8,167 nucleotides of DNA, taken from positions 1 to 8,167 of the forward strand of contig JANXQZ010000628.1 in NCBI GenBank assembly GCA_025353235.1, in the 5' to 3' direction. The first letter of the stretch is position 1. Each line of letters starts with the position of its first letter. Positions 5,464 through 8,167 of the stretch are shown piece by piece. The notes under the pieces were generated by a model. It ran no database searches. It was given only the letters and a program-made list of their open reading frames with translations, and was not told where the DNA came from. The stretch is from Bryobacterales bacterium. Its GTDB lineage: Bacteria > Acidobacteriota > Terriglobia > Bryobacterales > Bryobacteraceae. The translations under genes and the position numbers were made by a program.

Positions 5464-6291
5464 CGGCACGCTCGCCACCGGCTTCTTAGCCATCTTCAGG
5501 CTGTTCCGCAACGCGTCCATAATGTCTACCACTTCTGCGGCTTTGCGCGCGGGGGGCTCTTCAGCGATCTCGCGTCCCTGAACCCGGGCATCGATCATCG
5601 CTTGCAGCTTTTCGCGGTACTTGTCTTTATATTTGGCGGGCTCGAAAGGAGCTGCCAGCGATCCAACAAGCTGCTTGGCAAGTTGCAGCTCTTTGGCATT
5701 CACCTGGCTAGTGTCGGCCCGATATTCCTGATCGGCGCGTATCTCGTTCGCATAAAACATTGTGTGGGCGATTAACCCATGCTCTCCGGGACGCACCACT
5801 ACAACGTGTTCCCGGCGGTGCATAGCGACTTCCGCGAGAGCAACCGAACCGGCATCTCGCATGGTTTGAAACAGCAGCGCATAGGCCTTCTGGCCGGCAT
5901 CGTCCGGAGCCATGTAGTACGAGGTTTCAAAATAAATCGGATCGATTTCGGCAAGCTGGACGAACTCCAGGATCTGCATCTCGGTTCCGGTTTTCGCTTC
6001 AATTTGTTTGAGCTCTTCGTTTTTGATCACCGCGAAGTGGTCCTTCTCGTATTCGAAACCCTTCACCACGTCAGTGCGCGGCACTTGGTGAACGGGTGCA
6101 TACGTCTCGGGTTCCGATTCCGGTTCCGGCTCAGGGTCCTGATCAACGCGCTTCACCTCATGGATCGGCTGGGGCTCTACCTTGCGCAACTGGCGAAAGC
6201 TGATCTTTTCTGCCCGGGCGGCTTTGAACAGCCGGACTGGGATAGAAACGAGTCCAAAGCTGAGATGTCCTTTCCAAACCGACGTAGCCAT
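5434..6291 (-). CDS. ku: Ku DNA end-binding protein (non-homologous end joining)
   Basis: This 285-residue protein is bacterial Ku, which as a homodimer rings broken DNA ends and recruits ligase LigD. Family marks are the N-terminal VWKGHLSFGLVSIPVRLF, the VVKGFEYEKD segment, ILEFVQLAEIDPIYFETSYYMAPD and the core strand-helix block ending with KYKDKYREKLQAMID. The C-terminus is a lysine/arginine-rich tail (PSKRKRASGS), like the DNA-binding tails seen in other bacterial Ku proteins. Oddly, the CxxC-bearing stretch known from many bacterial Ku proteins (CEAC in Mycobacterium) is replaced by an acidic proline repeat at about residues 50-63, and the whole protein lacks cysteine. The ATG at 6291 is chosen because MATSVWKG fits the family; an in-frame TTG two codons earlier (6297) is possible. 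No ribosome site is evident. The purine permease gene ends 28 bases upstream on the same strand. No LigD gene is in the window. Confidence 0.95.
   Translation of the reverse strand: MATSVWKGHLSFGLVSIPVRLFKAARAEKISFRQLRKVEPQPIHEVKRVDQDPEPEPESEPETYAPVHQVPRTDVVKGFEYEKDHFAVIKNEELKQIEAKTGTEMQILEFVQLAEIDPIYFETSYYMAPDDAGQKAYALLFQTMRDAGSVALAEVAMHRREHVVVVRPGEHGLIAHTMFYANEIRADQEYRADTSQVNAKELQLAKQLVGSLAAPFEPAKYKDKYREKLQAMIDARVQGREIAEEPPARKAAEVVDIMDALRNSLKMAKKPVASVPSKRKRASGS
6110..6137 (-). repeat. Short degenerate hexamer repeat inside ku
   Basis: A six-base motif close to TTCCGG/TTCCGA on the plus strand recurs in tandem. It encodes alternating Pro-Glu/Ser-Glu in Ku (PEPEPESEPE). Such repeats can change length by slippage without breaking the frame, because the unit is two codons. 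Confidence 0.55.
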
Positions 6292-6319
6292 GCCCAAGGT
6301 GGAGCAATTTAGTCACCAT

Positions 6320-7627
6320 TCAGCCAACGCCTAAGTAGAAGAAGCGCAGGACGAACAGCGCTGTCAGTATATACATGAGCCAGTTGATTTCGCGGAACTG
6401 GCCGCGAGCCACTTTGAGCACCGTGTACGAAACGAACCCAAATGCGAGCCCGTTGGCAATGCTGAACGTGAGCGGGATCGCCATAATCGTGAGAAATGCC
6501 GGGATTGCAACCACTGGATTCGACCACGGGATCTCGACCACTTGGGAAAGCATAAACGAACCCACCACGATCAGCGCCGGGGCAGTGGCGGCTGCGGGAA
6601 CTCCCCCGACAATAGGCGCGATGAACAATGCAACGATGAACAGGAGGCCCACAACAATCGCGGTCACGCCCGAACGGCCGCCAGCCACTACGCCCGCCGC
6701 GCTCTCGATATAGCTCACCACCGTGGAGGTTCCGGCCAGCGACCCAACAATGGTGGCCGAAGCGTCCGAGAGCAATATTCGGTTCATGCGCGGGATCTGG
6801 TGCGCCTCATTGAAGAGGCCGGCCCGCTTTCCCACCGCCACCAGCGTTCCCAAGTTATCGAACAAGTCGACAAACAGGAACACGAAGATAATCTCGAAGA
6901 ACCCGATTCCAAGCGCTGCGCGAATGTCGAGTTTCCAAGCTGTAGCTGTAATGTCGGCCAGCGAATAGCTCTGCGGCTGCCAGTGCAGCAAGCCAAAAAT
7001 TGCGCCCACCGCTGTGGTCCCCAGTACGCCGATCAAGATGGCTGCTCGCACCTCCCAGGCTAGCAACGCCGCTATCAGCAGCAGCCCAAAGATGGAAAGA
7101 AGCGTATTCGGATTGCGGAAATTTCCCATCGTGACCAGGGTTGCGGGGCTGGCTACGATGATCCCCGAGTTCCGAAATCCGATGAACGCAATGAAGAGTC
7201 CAATGCCCGCCGCGACCGCCGAATACAGCTCGAACGGGATAGCCGAAACGATCATCTGCCGCACCCCGATCAGGGTAAGAATTACGAACGCCACGCCTGA
7301 AAGGAACACGGCCCCGAGTGCGGTCTCCCAAGGAACGCCCATGCCCTGCACCACCGAGTATGTGAAATAAGCATTGAGTCCCATGCCCGGCGCGAGCGCG
7401 ATCGGATAGCGGGCGAAGGCACCCATCATGAGGCTGCCGAATGCGGCGCACAAGCAGGTGGCTGCTGTGACTGCGGCGATGGGCATACCCGTTTCATGCA
7501 GGATGGACGGGTTCACGAAGATGATATACGCCATCGTGACGAAGGTAGTGATTCCGGCCAGAATCTCCGTTCGCCAGTTCGTGTTCAGTTCGGAAAATTG
7601 GAAATACCGCTCGAGCCGAGCCCGCAC
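6320..7627 (-). CDS. NCS2-family purine permease (AzgA-type)
   Basis: This 435-residue integral inner-membrane protein has roughly 12 or more hydrophobic segments and is a proton-coupled nucleobase transporter of the NCS2/AzgA type (COG2252; E. coli relatives AdeP/PurP and GhxP). Diagnostic stretches are the N-terminal LERYFQFSELNTNWRTEILAG followed by TTFVTMAYIIFVNP (27-40), APGMGLNAYFTY (79-90), DLFDNLGTLVAVGKRAG (254-270) and GTSTVVSYIESAAGV (299-313). Adenine, guanine or hypoxanthine is the likely substrate; which one cannot be read from sequence. The GTG at 7627 is preferred because it yields the family-typical N-terminus, and a purine-rich AGGAAGG lies 11 bases upstream. The start abuts the stop codon of the DUF1501 gene with no spacer (TAAGTG), which implies translational coupling. 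Length is normal for the family, and no purine riboswitch is visible between the genes. Confidence 0.95.
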   Translation of the reverse strand: MRARLERYFQFSELNTNWRTEILAGITTFVTMAYIIFVNPSILHETGMPIAAVTAATCLCAAFGSLMMGAFARYPIALAPGMGLNAYFTYSVVQGMGVPWETALGAVFLSGVAFVILTLIGVRQMIVSAIPFELYSAVAAGIGLFIAFIGFRNSGIIVASPATLVTMGNFRNPNTLLSIFGLLLIAALLAWEVRAAILIGVLGTTAVGAIFGLLHWQPQSYSLADITATAWKLDIRAALGIGFFEIIFVFLFVDLFDNLGTLVAVGKRAGLFNEAHQIPRMNRILLSDASATIVGSLAGTSTVVSYIESAAGVVAGGRSGVTAIVVGLLFIVALFIAPIVGGVPAAATAPALIVVGSFMLSQVVEIPWSNPVVAIPAFLTIMAIPLTFSIANGLAFGFVSYTVLKVARGQFREINWLMYILTALFVLRFFYLGVG

Positions 7628-8167
7628 TTACGCGAACACCTTCCTGATCACGTTGCCGCCGAAGTCGGTAAGTTTCTCGTTGCGGCCGTTGTGGAGGTAG
7701 GTGAGTTGGTTCTGCTCGAGGCCGAGCGCGTGCAGGATGGTGGCGTGGAAATCCCGCATGTGGAAGCGAGAGCCCTCCACTGCGCGCAGGCCGAGTTCAT
7801 CGGTGTCGCCGACCGACTGTCCGCCTTTGACGCCCCCGCCGGCAAACCACATGGTGAACCCGTGCGGATTGTGGTCGCGGCCGTTCCCGCTTTGAGACAT
7901 CGGCAGGCGTCCGAACTCGCTGCCCCAGATGACCAGCGTGGAATCGAGCAAGCCGCGCTGCTTCAGATCTTTCAGAAGGGCTGCGACTGGCTGATCGGTG
8001 AAGCGGCACATCTTCTCATGATTCTCGACCAGGTCCTTGTGAGCGTCCCACTGCATGCTGACCGGGCCGCCTCCAGAATAGATCTGGACGAAACGAACGC
8101 CGCGCTCCACCATCCGGCGGGCGAGCAAGCAGCGCGTGCCAAAGTCGGCGGTATGCTTTTCGTCCAG
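7628..8167 (-). CDS. DUF1501 domain-containing protein, 5' end outside the window
   Basis: The visible 179 residues are the C-terminal part of a DUF1501 protein; the frame stays open to the window edge at 8167, so the start is not seen. DUF1501 proteins share the alkaline-phosphatase/sulfatase-like fold and are abundant in Planctomycetes and Acidobacteriota, often beside DUF1549/DUF1553 cytochrome-like genes. Their enzymatic role is not established. Recognisable family strings are [54 protein letters not shown] (around 64-87), [17 protein letters not shown] (96-112) and the end block [11 protein letters not shown] followed by [14 protein letters not shown]. The WGSEFGR and GRDHN motifs hold the likely metal-site residues of the fold. 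Family members usually carry an N-terminal Tat-type signal, which cannot be checked here. The stop (TAA at 7628-7630) directly precedes the purine permease start. A TTG at 8128 is a codon inside the domain, not the true start. Confidence 0.92.
   Translation of the reverse strand: MDEKHTADFGTRCLLARRMVERGVRFVQIYSGGGPVSMQWDAHKDLVENHEKMCRFTDQPVAALLKDLKQRGLLDSTLVIWGSEFGRLPMSQSGNGRDHNPHGFTMWFAGGGVKGGQSVGDTDELGLRAVEGSRFHMRDFHATILHALGLEQNQLTYLHNGRNEKLTDFGGNVIRKVFA
7639..7645 (-). promoter_or_regulatory. Ribosome-binding site of the purine permease inside the DUF1501 gene
   Basis: AGGAAGG read on the minus strand ends 11 bases before the GTG start at 7627 and lies within the last codons of the upstream gene. 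It supports the GTG start and coupled translation. Confidence 0.55.

Noticed and set aside
5779..6312. Plus-strand open frame of 177 codons opposite ku
   Set aside because: It is antisense to a clear Ku gene and shows no family signature.
7621..7660. Purine riboswitch upstream of the purine permease
   Set aside because: The permease start directly abuts the upstream stop codon, so no leader exists there, and no riboswitch-like core is seen.
8126..8128. TTG as the start codon of the DUF1501 gene
   Set aside because: The same frame continues upstream to the window edge with family-like residues, so the TTG is an internal leucine.

Overview
The window reads as an ordinary-looking chromosomal piece of a moderately GC-rich bacterium. 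The gene mix (homodimeric-type pyruvate dehydrogenase E1, a DUF1501 protein, a cysteine-free Ku with an acidic insert, an AzgA-type purine permease and a TIM-barrel epimerase-like protein) looks most like Acidobacteriota (Terriglobia/Koribacter-like). That assignment is inference from recalled protein flavour, not from a marker gene. No rRNA, tRNA, CRISPR array, transposase or phage gene is visible.

Layout. (1) Bases 1-3716, plus strand: a complete pyruvate dehydrogenase E1 gene (aceE, 133-2811), followed after two bases by an ornithine cyclodeaminase/mu-crystallin/alanine dehydrogenase-family gene (2814-3716). E2 and E3 subunit genes are not in the window. (2) Bases 3717-3976: a gap with no convincing gene. 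It holds a compact 95-base element at 3830-3924, in which a perfect 7-bp outer stem encloses three consecutive perfect hairpins, a cloverleaf-like fold. It is the least explained object in the window. (3) Bases 3977-4420, minus strand: two tiny four-cysteine zinc-ribbon-like genes in tandem. (4) 4519-5463, plus strand: a sugar phosphate isomerase/epimerase-like TIM barrel whose usual metal site appears altered. It runs tail-to-tail into the next gene with a 30-bp overlap. (5) 5434-8167, minus strand: in transcription order, a DUF1501 protein (5' end cut by the window edge), an NCS2/AzgA purine permease starting directly at the DUF1501 stop codon, and a Ku DNA end-binding protein 28 bp further on.

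How the genes may work together. AceE decarboxylates pyruvate into the acetyl-CoA pathway. Its close neighbour belongs to a family that includes NAD-dependent alanine dehydrogenases, so an alanine-pyruvate link is a reasonable but unproven hypothesis. The minus-strand trio of DUF1501, purine permease and Ku is tightly packed and may be co-transcribed, though no shared pathway is obvious. Ku would act in non-homologous end joining with a LigD ligase that must lie elsewhere. Nothing here forms a clearly recognisable novel multi-gene system. The best leads are the cloverleaf-like intergenic element, the aceE/OCD pairing, the altered metal site of the epimerase-like protein and the unusual Ku N-terminal region.
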